64,000 bases of DNA from Heliomicrobium modesticaldum Ice1 (lineage in GTDB: Bacteria; Bacillota; Desulfitobacteriia; Heliobacteriales; Heliobacteriaceae). The position numbers were made by a program, and so were the translations under genes. The notes beneath the pieces are model-generated. The model searched no databases. It saw only the letters and a program-made list of their open reading frames with translations, and had not been told where the DNA came from. The stretch covers positions 1,417,001 through 1,481,000 of the forward strand of contig NC_010337.2 of assembly GCF_000019165.1 (NCBI RefSeq), written 5' to 3'. Of the stretch, positions 28,512 to 43,103 are shown piece after piece. Positions within the stretch are counted from its first letter, which is position 1. The number at the start of each line of letters is the position of its first letter.

Positions 28512-31766
<3,255 letters not shown>

Positions 31767-31818
31767 GGAAAAAACGCTGCTGCCAAAGAGCGACGTGTGT
31801 GACATGACGCTCTCTTAA

Positions 31819-33050
<1,232 letters not shown>

Positions 33051-33124
33051 GGGAGAAGGGGTGCCGTTGCACTTCATAAAGTAGCCAATAAATCGACCCA
33101 CAAAAAAATCCATAAAAAAACCCC

Positions 33125-33189
33125 ACAAAGAAACCCGTAAAGAAACCCCGTAAAGAAACCCGTAAAGAAACCCGCCATAAAGAAACCGA
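33125..33189 (+). repeat. 12-13 bp tandem repeat between argF and argG
   Basis: Five imperfect copies of TAAAGAAACCCCG lie in the 220-base gap between argF and argG. The flanks are A-rich (AAAAAAATCCATAAAAAAACC). No gene is seen here. Confidence 0.8.
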
Positions 33190-33270
33190 TAAAGTTCCGT
33201 AAAGCTCAAAACCAACCAAACGAGAGCACCCAATAAAAGGGACGCCGATACCGTGAGAGGAGATCGAACC

Positions 33271-34482
33271 ATGACCAAAAAAATCGTCCTGGCCTACTCA
33301 GGCGGCCTCGATACATCGATCATCATCCCTTGGCTAAAAGAGAACTACGGCTACGAAGTCATCGCCATGGCCGCCGACCTGGGCCAAGGGGAAGAACTGG
33401 CCCCCTTAAACGAAAAGGCGATCAAATCAGGCGCCACCAAGCTCTACATCGAAGACGTGAAAGAAGAGTTCGTCACCGACTTCATCTGGCCGACTTTAAA
33501 AGCCGGCGCCGTCTATGAAGGCAAATACCTCCTGGGCACCTCCTTCGCTCGTCCCCTCATCGCCAAGCGCCTCGTCGAGATCGCCCGCGCTGAAGGGGCC
33601 GAAGCCATCGCCCACGGCGCCACCGGCAAAGGCAACGACCAGGTTCGCTTTGAACTGACCGTCAAGGCCTTGGCCCCCGACCTCAAGATCGTCGCCCCCT
33701 GGCGCGAATGGGACATCCGCTCCCGCGAAGACGCCATCGACTACGCCAACGCCCGCAACATCCCCGTACCCGTCAAAAAAGACCGCCCCTACTCGATGGA
33801 CCGCAACCTCTGGCACTTAAGCCACGAAGGGGCCGACCTGGAGGATCCCTGGAACGAGCCTCAGAACGACCTCTTCATGATCTGCACCGCCCCCGAACAA
33901 GCGCCGGACAAGCCGGAGTACGTAGAAATCGACTTTGCAAAGGGCATCCCCGTCAAACTGAACGGCGAGGCTCTCGGCCCCGTCGAGATGATCGAAAAGC
34001 TGAACGCCATCGCCGCCGCCCATGGCGTGGGCATCTGCGACATGGTGGAAAACCGCCTTGTCGGCATGAAGTCGCGCGGCGTCTACGAAACCCCAGCCGG
34101 CACTGTCCTCTACGCCGCCCACCGCGAACTGGAGTACCTTTGCCTCGACCGAGCCACCATGCACTACAAAGAGCAGGTTGCCCTCCGCTACGCCGAACTC
34201 GTCTATGACGGCGTCTGGTACCACCCCCTCAGAGAAGCCCTCGACGCCTTCGTCAACGTGACCCAGGAAACCGTCACCGGCACCGTGCGCATGAAGCTTT
34301 ACAAGGGCAGCGTCACCCCCGCCGGCGCTAAGTCGCCCTACTCCCTCTACAACGAGGAATTCTCCACCTTCGGCCGCGACGAAGTCTACAACCAGAAGGA
34401 CGCCGAAGGCTTCATCAACCTCTTCGGCCTGCCGCTGAAGGTGCGGGCGATCATGGAGCAGAAGGCGGGGCTGCGGGGGTAG
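33271..34482 (+). CDS. argG: Argininosuccinate synthase
   Basis: ArgG condenses citrulline and aspartate using ATP. The 403-residue protein begins with the PP-loop [13 protein letters not shown] and contains [12 protein letters not shown] and the citrulline/aspartate-site residues in [11 protein letters not shown] 33271 follows GAGAGGAGA by 8 bases; GTG 33253 would overlap that site. argH, normally next, lies 19.6 kb downstream beyond an IS-rich stretch. A terminator follows at 34537. Confidence 0.97.
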   Translation: MTKKIVLAYSGGLDTSIIIPWLKENYGYEVIAMAADLGQGEELAPLNEKAIKSGATKLYIEDVKEEFVTDFIWPTLKAGAVYEGKYLLGTSFARPLIAKRLVEIARAEGAEAIAHGATGKGNDQVRFELTVKALAPDLKIVAPWREWDIRSREDAIDYANARNIPVPVKKDRPYSMDRNLWHLSHEGADLEDPWNEPQNDLFMICTAPEQAPDKPEYVEIDFAKGIPVKLNGEALGPVEMIEKLNAIAAAHGVGICDMVENRLVGMKSRGVYETPAGTVLYAAHRELEYLCLDRATMHYKEQVALRYAELVYDGVWYHPLREALDAFVNVTQETVTGTVRMKLYKGSVTPAGAKSPYSLYNEEFSTFGRDEVYNQKDAEGFINLFGLPLKVRAIMEQKAGLRG

Positions 34483-34536
34483 GGGAAGCAGAGAACATTA
34501 CTGGACTACTTCCGAAATCCAAGCCTGAGAAAAGAT

Positions 34537-34575
34537 AACCCTGGTACGACTAAAATAGGTCGACCGGGGTTTTTT
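34537..34575 (+). terminator. Terminator of argG
   Basis: A stem of AACCCTGGT(A)CGAC with GTCGACCGGGGTT, one bulged A, is followed by TTTTTTCG. Confidence 0.8.
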
Positions 34576-34791
34576 CGTCGAGACTTGAATGGGCATCATC
34601 ATGGCGCATCCTTGTTTCTGTCAGTCTATCATGCACAAAAGCGCCTTAGCGGCACGTCAAGTCGCATCACAGCGCCGAAAAAGCACCCTGCTTTACCGCG
34701 AAAAAGCAGAAGGACACCAGTGCTCGTGGCATACGACACCATGCCGTCGACAGCCCCGCTTTTGACCAGAAACGGCTTGAATACACACCAC

Positions 34792-34908
34792 TGTGAACAA
34801 TGTGGGCGGAGTGGATAAAAGAGAGCTTGTGGGCAATGTGGATAATGTGTGGAACGTGGGTAATGTGGACAGTGTGAATGCTGTGGAGACTGTGGACAAT
34901 GTGAATAA
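34792..34908 (+). repeat. Degenerate TGTGGACAATG repeat
   Basis: The 475-base gap after argG contains, beyond the terminator, about 115 bases of degenerate GTGGA/AATGTG words (TGTGGATAATGTGTGGAACG, TGTGGACAATGTG and others) with a loose 9-12 bp period. ORFs through it on either strand are by-products of the repeat. The rest of the gap shows nothing definite. Confidence 0.6.
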
Positions 34909-34957
34909 CTAGGCAGATGCATCAAAAGCCGCGCATCTGGTACAATGATGGCTGAGA

Positions 34958-35419
34958 ATGATATCAGAAGGGAAGTCGTCAGGCTTGTTGTTTTATCTCG
35001 CCATCGGACTCACCATCATCGCCAACATTGCCTACCATGTATTCTTGAAAATCACGCCTCAGAACAGCAACCCCGTCGTGGCGCTGGCGACGACCTATCT
35101 GACCGCGATGGTCGCCTGCCTGCTGCTCCTCCCGTTTTTCAACCAAGAGGGGGGCCTCTTCGCTTCACTGAAAAAGGTGAACTGGACCAGCATTGCCCTC
35201 GGTCTTTCCATCGTCGGATTGGAGATGGGCTTTATGCTCGCCTACCGAGCGGGCGGCAACATCAGCGTTGCGCCGGTCATCTCCAATACGGCCGTCGCCT
35301 TGCTGCTCATCCCTATCGGGGTGCTGGTGTTCAGCGAGGCGCTGTCGGGCAAAAAAGTGTTGGGGATCGTCCTGTGTCTTGTAGGACTTTATTTTATTAA
35401 CCAGGTCGAAACCCCTTAG
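34958..35419 (+). CDS. Single-domain EamA/SMR-like membrane protein
   Basis: A 153-residue protein with about five hydrophobic segments: LLFYLAIGLTIIANIAYHVF near the start, an ALATTYLTAMVACLLLLPFF segment, and a C-terminal pair ending VLGIVLCLVGLYFINQ. It matches one EamA repeat (half a DMT transporter), so it probably works as a dimer, as SMR proteins do. ATG 34958 has no strong ribosome site; TACAAT at 34941 could be a -10 box. Substrate unknown. It is the last ordinary gene before the IS cluster. Confidence 0.7.
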   Translation: MISEGKSSGLLFYLAIGLTIIANIAYHVFLKITPQNSNPVVALATTYLTAMVACLLLLPFFNQEGGLFASLKKVNWTSIALGLSIVGLEMGFMLAYRAGGNISVAPVISNTAVALLLIPIGVLVFSEALSGKKVLGIVLCLVGLYFINQVETP

Positions 35420-35537
35420 TATTCGGTAGCGGTGACTACTACCCTGAAAAATTTTCCAAAAAAATACAATAAGATGCCCGGGACAGTTCATTGCTAAACC
35501 GCCTAGAAAACATTACCTGTAAATATCAACATCATTT

Positions 35538-36763
35538 TTATGCGGCCTGACTTGTTTCCTCAATCGTTACTTTAAATCCCATGGCTTCAAGACGTTTCAC
35601 GGTCCGATTCACCACAGACTGCTTTCGCCGCTGGTCATGATAATTTGCCCCGAGCTCTTTATACGGTTCACGATTTGTAACAATGTGATAGAAGATCACG
35701 AGAATTCGATGTCCCACCGCGAGGGCCGCTCGGTTTTTTCCACGTCGAGCCGCGATTCGGTGGTACATGGCGGAAAGAAAGGTATCTTTCGTTCTAGCTG
35801 CTGCACGCCCTGCTTCGACCAATGCGCTGCGAAGATGCTTATTTCCCTTACGTGTCCTCCCGGACTTTCGCTTTCCGGCACTTTCGTTATTCCCTGGAGC
35901 CATACCCGCCCAAGAGGCTAAATGCGCCGCGTCGGGAAATCGGGACATATCGAGTCCGACCTCCCCCAGCAGATGCTCTGCTGTACGACGACCCACACCC
36001 GGTATGGTATCAAGGAGCTGGATCAATTCTTCCGCCATGTTCATTTGCGAGCTACGGCATGATCCAATCGTTTGATTTGCTCATCCAGGTAGTCAAGATG
36101 TTTCAATTGCTCGCTCAGCATCATTTGTTGGTGAGGTCCCACCAATCCATCCAATGCTTTGGCCAATTTATCTTTCTTCGCTTTCATCCGCCCTTTGGCG
36201 TGTTGAGCAAGTTCCTCCGGTGTAGACTGACCTTCAATGATACTTTCGATCATCTTGCGAGATGATACACCAAGGATATCCGAAGCGACGGATGCCAGCT
36301 TAATGTTGGCTCCTTCGAGAACTTTTTGCATTCGGTTCAGTTCTCGACTTCGTTCATCAATCATGCTTTTGCGATATCGGAGTAATTCCCGAAGTTCCCG
36401 CTGAGGTCGGTCCGGAATAAAGCTTCGTTTCAGAAGCCCGTGCCGCATCAAGCTCGCAATCCACTCCGCATCTTTAACGTCCGTCTTTCGCCCAGGAACC
36501 ATTTTAATATGCTGCGCATTGACCACCCAAGCTTCAATCCCGAATAATTCCAACAGATTATAAACGGGCTTCCAGTACACACCTGTGCTTTCCATCGCCA
36601 CGATTGGACATTCCTTGCTTTGCAGCCATTTAACCAAAGATTTGAGATCTTCTGTCATTGTTCCAAACGTCTGTAGTTCTTTGCCTTCCGGGGTAATTAC
36701 ACAGGCAACGATCTTCTTTTTATGAACATCTAACCCACAGCACCGTTGATAAACAACTTGCAT
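35538..36763 (-). pseudogene. IS110-family transposase, split by a frameshift
   Basis: Two adjacent minus-strand frames together make a full IS110 transposase. Frame 1 (36763 to 36041) holds the RuvC-like DEDD domain: GLDVHKK, AMESTGVYW and KTDVKDAEW. Frame 2 (36044 to 35538) holds the Transposase_20 part: LLDTIPGVGRRTAEHLLGEV and the serine-containing NESAGKRKSGRTRKGN. The junction reads CGC AAA TGA AC; restoring one A to the A-run would give ...ARK-MNMAEEL... in one frame. This is either a one-base deletion or a frameshift site. No terminal inverted repeats are seen, as is usual for IS110. Confidence 0.85.
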
Positions 36764-36960
36764 CGGCCCCACTCTCCCGTTCGGAGATATTTCGTACGGT
36801 CGGTGCAACAACCTCTTAGGTGTAATCTACCCTACGTGCTTCCTTGCGGAGCGACAATCTGGAGTGCACCAGGCTGCTGAGGTCCGTCTAATCATCGGGC
36901 TGTAACGCACCATAGTATTACGACCTCTCTTCGCCAACCGTATGTGGGGTGATTCGACAA
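36764..36960 (-). ncRNA. IS110 non-coding end, candidate bridge RNA region
   Basis: IS110-family elements carry a structured non-coding stretch upstream of the transposase that is transcribed as a bridge RNA (established for IS621). Here the roughly 200 bases upstream of the minus-strand transposase start are gene-free and rich in short complementary words. Boundaries and loops were not worked out. Confidence 0.35.
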
Positions 36961-37462
36961 ATTCTGTTTTCATCCTCTTGAGCGCCCCGTGGCGGGGCAT
37001 GTTTGTCTAATAGAGGAAGTTTGTGTGCTAGCAGACTTCCTTTTGTTTGCTCTTCCGCGTACCGGTTTGTTGACCAAAAAACATTCGGTTGCCATCTCAT
37101 GATAGCGTGCGACAAGCTTTGATAAAATGGAATCTGGATAAGCAACGGAAGCACTACATGCACATCTAAAGAAGCAGGCGTCTAGATGATCTCGTGGATT
37201 GCCGCTGCTCTGGGATATTGTGCGGGGTGAATGTGACTGTTGATTGGATAATTTAAACACTATAAAAGCCGAATTGGTATCGTTCTTGAAGCAGTTGCCT
37301 TAAGGGTCGCTAATTTGTCTGGTGTTATTTGGATTGCGTAGGTTCTGCTATCCAGCCTTAAAAGAATAATTTTACATTGGAAAACAAAGACAAAGTAGCG
37401 AATTATGTGGTAACATATTTAGGGGGTGAAGATTAACGTGTAGATTTGAATAGAGGCGATGT
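36961..37462. other. Gap between IS110 and IS1182
   Basis: About 500 bases, moderately AT-rich. A hairpin GCCCCGTGGCGGGGC lies near 36983. ORFs on the minus strand here have no ribosome site and no recognisable product. I see no gene. Confidence 0.5.
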
Positions 37463-39414
37463 ATGATTCCCCTGCAAAAAGTAACCCCAGGAGGGTATAA
37501 GCTAGGAGGATAACGAAAACCCGAAACCGAACTACCATTCGCAAGCTCTAATTGGAGCTGAATCGGAAAGCAGGAGTGAAATGTCGTATTTCGGAAAAAC
37601 ACCCAACATAAACAAGAGGAATTATTTAACAGTTTTACAGGAATGAATCCAAAGGTACAGAAAAGCATGCAAGGCACTTGGGCGCCCTTGTTCTACGAAC
37701 ACGTCTTTTTTCACATCGACGAAACCCCCTTCGCTGTTCTATACAGCAGCCACAATGGGCGTCCGAACTTTCCGATCAACATCCTGCTTTCCCTCGAGTT
37801 CATTAAACATATGAAAGACTACACCGACGAAGAGATCCTGGAACAGTTCCATTTCAACTTTCAGGTCATGTATGCCCTCGGCATCCGCAATCTGGGCGAA
37901 GTGTACCTGGCCGAGCGCACCCTCTATGAGTTCCGCCGCCGCCTTTATGAGTACACCATCAGCCACCCCGAACAAGAAGATCTTATCTTCCGTCAGTTTC
38001 GAAAGCTGACAGAACATTTTATGACCATCGCGGGAATCGCAAGCCGAGAACAGCCTATGGATTCGACGCAGGTTCAGACCAACATCAAGCTCGCCGGTCG
38101 TCTTTCCCTTGCCTTTGACGTCGTTGAAAAAGCTGTGCGTGAATGTCCGGCCGCCCATTTGCCGGAAGCACTGAAACCTTTTGCCGAACCCGGTTTCCGG
38201 AACCAATTCCTCTATCGTTGCAAGACCAAAGAGACGCTGGGACGCATCCAGGAGATGCTGAATCAGTGCGCCCTGCTATTGGACATTGCCGAAGCACACC
38301 CGGAAAGCCTGCGGAAAGAAACGGTTGCTTTGCTCCAACGCTTTCTTCAAGAGCAGGCCACATACCATGCCGAAAAGAAGCAGTGGATCGCCAAAGCCAA
38401 CAAAGACATCGCAGCAGACGCTATCCAATCAGCCCACGACCCCGACGTGACCTATCGGAAAAAAGGCCGTCAAGGCTATGTGGGTCTTGTAGCGAACGTA
38501 GCAGAAACATGCGCGAACGAAATCCCGGTTCAGATGATCACACACTATCAGGTCGAAAAAAACAGCGTCAGTGACACCGAATTGCTAACCCAGAGCATGG
38601 AGACTCTCAAAAAAGAAACCGGGCTGACCGATCTGTATGTGGATGGTGCATACTTCAGCAGCAAAACAGAGGAGCTTGCCCAAGAAAACCATGTCTGTAT
38701 CCACTACACGAATATGACAGGGAGAGAAAGAAAAGCCGAAAAGCTGCCCGTGCTCGCCTTTACCTTCGACAACAACAAAGCCATCGTCTCTTGTCCGGCG
38801 TGCTACAACCCGCTGGATACATCCTTCGATGAAAAACGAAAAGTTCTCATTGCCGAATTCGAAAGAAGCACCTGCCAAGAGTGTCCGATGCAACCAGCTT
38901 GTCCTGTGAAGATTCAATCGAAGAAAGCCACCGTAACCATCAAGCAGTCGTCAATCCTAGCAGCACAAGCGCGCGAACGAACCATGCAGATCAAAAAGGA
39001 GCGCTTGGCAGCGACGAGCAAGCGAGCCGCCATTGAAGGCAGCATCTCTTCCATCAAACGAGGACAAGGTGCGGGAAGACTTCGGGTGAGAGGCATTGTC
39101 AAAGCAACGTTGGTCTTCGGCATGAAAGTCCTAGGGCACAACTTTCGTCAACTGTTCCGATGCTTCAAGAAAGGATTTTGCCAAAAACTTACAACAATCT
39201 ATCGAGAGGACCAAGGGATAAGTGCGCCTATTTGATGGATAAAAAAGGAAATTTGAAAGAAATACGTACTGAGCATATACATATTTAGTCCATAAAATGG
39301 GAGATAGACTGCCGTAGAGCCCATTTTATCCCATTTTATATTACAGCAAATTCCAGGCAGGCGGCGAGATTACAAAGGAGCCTCTTGAAAAAAGTTTTTT
39401 TGCAGGGGAATCAT
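37463..39414 (+). mobile_element. IS1182-family insertion sequence, apparently complete
   Basis: Exact 18-bp terminal inverted repeats, ATGATTCCCCTGCAAAAA at 37463-37480 and its complement at 39397-39414, enclose one intact transposase gene. Length is 1952 bp. No target-site duplication is visible next to the ends. Confidence 0.85.
37643..39235 (+). CDS. IS1182-family DDE transposase
   Basis: An intact 530-residue transposase. The N-terminal domain has NILLSLEFIKHMKDYTDEEI and a helical region. The DDE core includes D in MDSTQVQTNIK and D in LYVDGAYFSS. A zinc-type Cys cluster follows (CPACYN, then CQECPMQPAC), and a C-terminal part ends near IKRGQGAGRLRVRG. The frame has no stops or indels, so the element could still be active. 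The ATG 37643 has only a weak upstream site (ACAGG). Confidence 0.88.
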   Translation: MNPKVQKSMQGTWAPLFYEHVFFHIDETPFAVLYSSHNGRPNFPINILLSLEFIKHMKDYTDEEILEQFHFNFQVMYALGIRNLGEVYLAERTLYEFRRRLYEYTISHPEQEDLIFRQFRKLTEHFMTIAGIASREQPMDSTQVQTNIKLAGRLSLAFDVVEKAVRECPAAHLPEALKPFAEPGFRNQFLYRCKTKETLGRIQEMLNQCALLLDIAEAHPESLRKETVALLQRFLQEQATYHAEKKQWIAKANKDIAADAIQSAHDPDVTYRKKGRQGYVGLVANVAETCANEIPVQMITHYQVEKNSVSDTELLTQSMETLKKETGLTDLYVDGAYFSSKTEELAQENHVCIHYTNMTGRERKAEKLPVLAFTFDNNKAIVSCPACYNPLDTSFDEKRKVLIAEFERSTCQECPMQPACPVKIQSKKATVTIKQSSILAAQARERTMQIKKERLAATSKRAAIEGSISSIKRGQGAGRLRVRGIVKATLVFGMKVLGHNFRQLFRCFKKGFCQKLTTIYREDQGISAPI

Positions 39415-39494
39415 GCACTGGTTCTCTGGACCTTACGGTTAGATACAGAACTACAACAGTCAATTGGTAAGTAAATAAGAGGAGGTTGACGAAA

Positions 39495-39707
39495 TTGAAA
39501 CGTCTAGTCGCTCTAGCTTTGTGCGTAACCACGTTCTTTGCCGTTTCATCCTTTGCTATAGCAAAAAGTAACAAAGTCGACACTGGGGCCGTTCGGGAAT
39601 ATGCATCAAAAATACGTGCAATTGAATCATCTCCTGATAATACAAAAGAGATTCCTGAATCCGTGAGTCGACTTAGCAGTACCCCAATGATTTTCCACAA
39701 AAAGTAA
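39495..39707 (+). CDS. Small secreted protein of unknown function
   Basis: A 70-residue product from TTG 39495, 9 bases after AAGAGGAGG. It has a clear signal peptide: MKRLVALALCVTTFFAVSSF, then AIAK. The mature part of about 45 residues is polar with no recognisable domain. It begins 80 bases after the IS1182 right end and stops about 190 bases before the IS1380 transposase, in AT-rich DNA. It may be a short gene or the surviving 5' end of a longer secreted-protein gene damaged by insertions. Confidence 0.5.
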   Translation: MKRLVALALCVTTFFAVSSFAIAKSNKVDTGAVREYASKIRAIESSPDNTKEIPESVSRLSSTPMIFHKK

Positions 39708-39894
39708 TTCGTATTACAAGAATTTAATCCAATTTCCTTAGATAGCCATTTGAACACGTCGCCTTATCAAAGAAGGTGGTGCCGTCAAGAAACGAGATCC
39801 ATAAAAGCGTATAGCAAAGCTAACCTTTGACACATTTTACATCCAAAGGTCTATCCCATCGAATGAATTTGATTTTTTAGGAAATTCTTGCCGT

Positions 39895-41238
39895 TTACGA
39901 AAAAGCAAGATAGAGATCCTTAAACGTTGCGTACCAGGGACTATGCGCCCCGAGCCGGAGCTTCACTTGTCTGGCATGTCTCACCAATCGAGACGCAATG
40001 GTGATCACATTTTGAAGTACCGTGCGTATCCGGCGGCGCTGCGTATGGGCCTTTCTCTTTAGGGGAGAATCCGGATGGTGTAAGCTCATTTGACCAACGA
40101 TGCGAAGCAGGTTATAGGCAAGCGCACCGAAATGAAAGACCAGATCATTGACCTTAAATTTTCCACTAGGCAGTCGTTCCAAATCAAGGTCCGTTTTTAA
40201 CTCGCTATGGAATTGCTCGCTGGTTCCGTGATCTCTTTGCAAATGGATCAATTCTTCCGGCGAGACGGGTAACGACGTCCAGTACGTGGCCACTTCTAAC
40301 TCTGGAAGCAGCAATTGCTGCCCATTGGACAAGATGGTTCGTTCCACGACATGGAAAACCACCCGTTCACGTTGTTCCATATTGCCGACCTTCCACATTA
40401 CACTGCCCATATACTCCACTTTTCCTTCCCGAACAATTCGGGCCTGCCCATTTTTAAGGGCGATGTCCCTCCACATTTCGGGAGTTTCTTGGCGAAGGTT
40501 GCGTTTGATTATGTAGTCAACATTCTCTGCGCGGAGGACACGTATGTTATCGACGCTGTCAAAGCCGGAATCCATGCGTACCAGAAGCTTCTCAGCTCCG
40601 CACTGGCGTGCGTAATTGATGCTCTTTGTTAAGAACTGGGGCGTTCCTTTCTGGCTATGATCTTTGCCCGGACGCAGCTCAACGTTTATGCAGTAGCCTT
40701 CCTGACCGAGGTAGGCCAGTATGGGCGCAAAGCCATCATGACCTTTGTAGGTGCGCGTCACCCCCTCTTTTTTGGAACCGGAATTATCCAATGGCGTCAC
40801 ATCTACGTCTACCGTCAGATAGTCTGTAGCGCCGACCCGAACAGGTGTCAGGGGAGCTTTTGCTTTTTTGATGAGACGAGCAGATTCTTCCATAATGATG
40901 TCGTTCCATTTCAAATCCGTCTCAACAACCTTTTCAAATCGTTGTCGTAACGTGGGACTGGAGGGTACGATGTCGACGCCCATGGCGTATCGAAAAAAGT
41001 CATCTCCACGAGCCAGCTCAATCGCATCGAAGTCATTCTTTCCCTGACAGAGAAGGCCCAGGTAGCTCAGAGCAACAGTTCCGTGGCTTATATCTGGTGT
41101 CAAACAAGTGGGCACAGTGAACTTATCCAATCGCAATTTCAATGAAGTCTTTCTTAACAAGGCGCCCACGAGCGCCAATCCAGTTACCGGTGTAAGCTCC
41201 TCATTCGATTGCTCGATAATGAACTTCTTCATGGTCAT
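39895..41238 (-). CDS. IS1380-family transposase
   Basis: A full-length 447-residue transposase with a DDE_Tnp_1-type core: TVDVDVTPLDNSGSKKEG, LVRMDSGFDS and a C-terminal DLERLPSGKF carrying the acidic residue. The minus-strand ATG follows GGGGTGA. I could not find convincing terminal inverted repeats in the 100 bases on either side, so the element borders are not given. It lies between a small secreted-protein gene and a 5'-truncated gene that may be the insertion target. Confidence 0.85.
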   Translation of the reverse strand: MTMKKFIIEQSNEELTPVTGLALVGALLRKTSLKLRLDKFTVPTCLTPDISHGTVALSYLGLLCQGKNDFDAIELARGDDFFRYAMGVDIVPSSPTLRQRFEKVVETDLKWNDIIMEESARLIKKAKAPLTPVRVGATDYLTVDVDVTPLDNSGSKKEGVTRTYKGHDGFAPILAYLGQEGYCINVELRPGKDHSQKGTPQFLTKSINYARQCGAEKLLVRMDSGFDSVDNIRVLRAENVDYIIKRNLRQETPEMWRDIALKNGQARIVREGKVEYMGSVMWKVGNMEQRERVVFHVVERTILSNGQQLLLPELEVATYWTSLPVSPEELIHLQRDHGTSEQFHSELKTDLDLERLPSGKFKVNDLVFHFGALAYNLLRIVGQMSLHHPDSPLKRKAHTQRRRIRTVLQNVITIASRLVRHARQVKLRLGAHSPWYATFKDLYLAFS

Positions 41239-41346
41239 GCATTCACCCCGTCGGTGAGTTTAAATCACTCCGATTAAACTCGTTTATCTCTATTATACGG
41301 GGAAATGCGCTGAATTTCGACTATTTACTTTTTATCCTGTCACTGA

Positions 41347-41982
41347 TTCAGGTATATTATCCCAACACAGCAGAAGATTTTTTTCGCCGCACGCCCAAAA
41401 GGAAGTCAGGTAATAAAACTCGGCTCTATAGATAAAAAAACAAATGAAATATCTTATTGGGGTGACGAAGATACAAATATTGAAGCTATGGTAGTCGACA
41501 GTATAAATAAAAAAGTGTTTATAGCTACTTATTCGATGAAGGAAGCACGTTATAATGTTATGCATCAAGATGGTCCTGCTGGTCAAGATAATTTCGTCAT
41601 GCCGTTACATACTGTTTTTCAAACTGACTACGATTTTACTAATACCGTAAAATTGTTTGATGAGCATTTATGGGTTCGGACACTTATGACTGATGGTAAT
41701 AACCTTGTTGCTTTATGCGACAGGAAATACAATGATTCCACAACCCCATCAATGGTTTTTTGTTATAATTTTACATCCAAAAAAGTATCAAAAAAACCGT
41801 GGGAGTCTGCAAGGCTACAGGTTGGAGACGCAAATTACTCTGCTGACGGAAAGAAAATATATGCTATCTCTACTATTGATGAGAAACGCGGACTGTACGA
41901 GTACGATACTGATACTCTCAAACAAACACCTCTATTTGTTCCCGAAAAAGGCTTTATTAATAACATTCAAATTATCAAATGA
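41347..41982 (+). pseudogene. 5'-truncated beta-propeller-like gene fragment
   Basis: An open frame begins just after a TGA at 41344 with no start codon and runs 211 codons to TGA 41982. The first internal ATG is at 41488. The product has propeller-like strands with repeated patterns (VVDSINKKVFIATYS, DANYSADGKKIYAIST, KRGLYEYDTDTLK). It lies beside the IS1380 transposase, so the N-terminal part was probably removed by that insertion. AT content and codon use differ from the GC-rich neighbours, suggesting foreign DNA. Confidence 0.55.
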
Positions 41983-42499
41983 AAACCTACGAAGACCATC
42001 GTGTAGCTGCCCACCCTCATTGACGGAAACGTGTTTACTGTCAATGGTGGTGAGCCTTCGCATTTGAATTACCGACAGCGGCGGTTCGTTCTTAGGGTAG
42101 AACAACCGCCACTGGCGGTAGCCATTCATGGGTTCATCATTTTGCCTGGCAGCAATTCCTTTTTTATTGCTCACTGCCCACGGGTCGTGTCACCTACAGC
42201 AAAGCGTCATCTAGCCCTTTTGTGACCGCATGTTCATCGATCTCGTCTTCAATACCCATCTTCGGCAGAACCTATGCAATCCAAATAATGCCAAGCAAAT
42301 GAGCGGCCTCTTACGGTTAACCGACTTAAGGGTAATACCAATCTCCTCTTTAAATGTTTAAATTATCCAGTTGATAGTTGCATTTATCTTACGCACGTTT
42401 ATGGAAAAAAACACTTTGTTTATACCATTGCTTCGATAGGCAATCCCACCCTTTCACCCTTGGTCCTGTTTTCGATGAGCACGTAAGCCAATTTACCCC
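41983..42499. other. Decayed AT-rich DNA
   Basis: About 500 bases without an intact gene. A broken frame near 42011-42060 reads PTLIDGNVFTVNGG, resembling the start of a copper-amine-oxidase-like stalk domain, and then degenerates. An interrupted hairpin (GGCGGTT/AACCGCC with GTTCT/AGAAC) lies at 42080-42110. Confidence 0.4.
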
Positions 42500-42897
42500 G
42501 CATTATAGCGGTATTCCAGGGTGTTGTAGCACTGCGGTTACTTTTTTTGAAGGGAGAACTCCCCGATGATCCCTGCTGTTTATCCAGTTATGTGCGGCTT
42601 GGCTTGTTGATCTACAGCTTGCTGGAGCGGAGGATTCGTCAAAACATGACCGGAGAGACGAAGCCGATCCGACTCACCGGAAACCGCTTATCCAAATTAC
42701 CGACAGCGGCAGCGTTTATGCAACTGTTTTCCGATGTGGTCATCCTGATCAACCAACAAACGGATGACACCATTCGCCGTGTCTTGCCTCGACGATTTGA
42801 CACTCAGGAACTACGACGCGCAGCCACGCAAGCCGGGATCGATTTTACGCGGTTTACGCTCCCGCCAGAAGGTCGACATTGCAATTCTAAACTATAA
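42500..42897 (+). pseudogene. 3' remnant of an IS1634-like transposase
   Basis: The frame ending at 42897 contains LGLLIYSLLERRIRQNM and TAAAFMQLFSDVVILINQQT, which match the C-terminal region of IS1634-type transposases from memory. The preceding coding part continues in another frame (GRTPRMIPAVYPVMCGLA), so a frameshift lies near 42590. The DDE core is not present. Confidence 0.55.
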
Positions 42898-43103
42898 CAG
42901 CGATTGAGCTTAAATTAAATTCGTCGGTGGAGCACTTTAGGGGTGTTGTGTTTACGCTGGCCTAAAATGCCCAAAAGCTGCTGGGATTGCCTGACCGAGA
43001 GTTGCTGGATATAATGACCATAACCAATGAAATTGAAAGGAAAAAGACGCCCCTGTCAAGGTACTACCTGCAAGTAGCACCAAGGGCGTCCACACAAAAA
43101 AGC

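Noticed and set aside
36918-37260. Minus-strand ORFs between IS110 and IS1182
   Set aside because: No ribosome sites, no recognisable products, and composition like non-coding DNA.
39800-41350. Exact IS1380 borders
   Set aside because: I searched both flanks for matching terminal inverted repeats and a target duplication and found none convincing.
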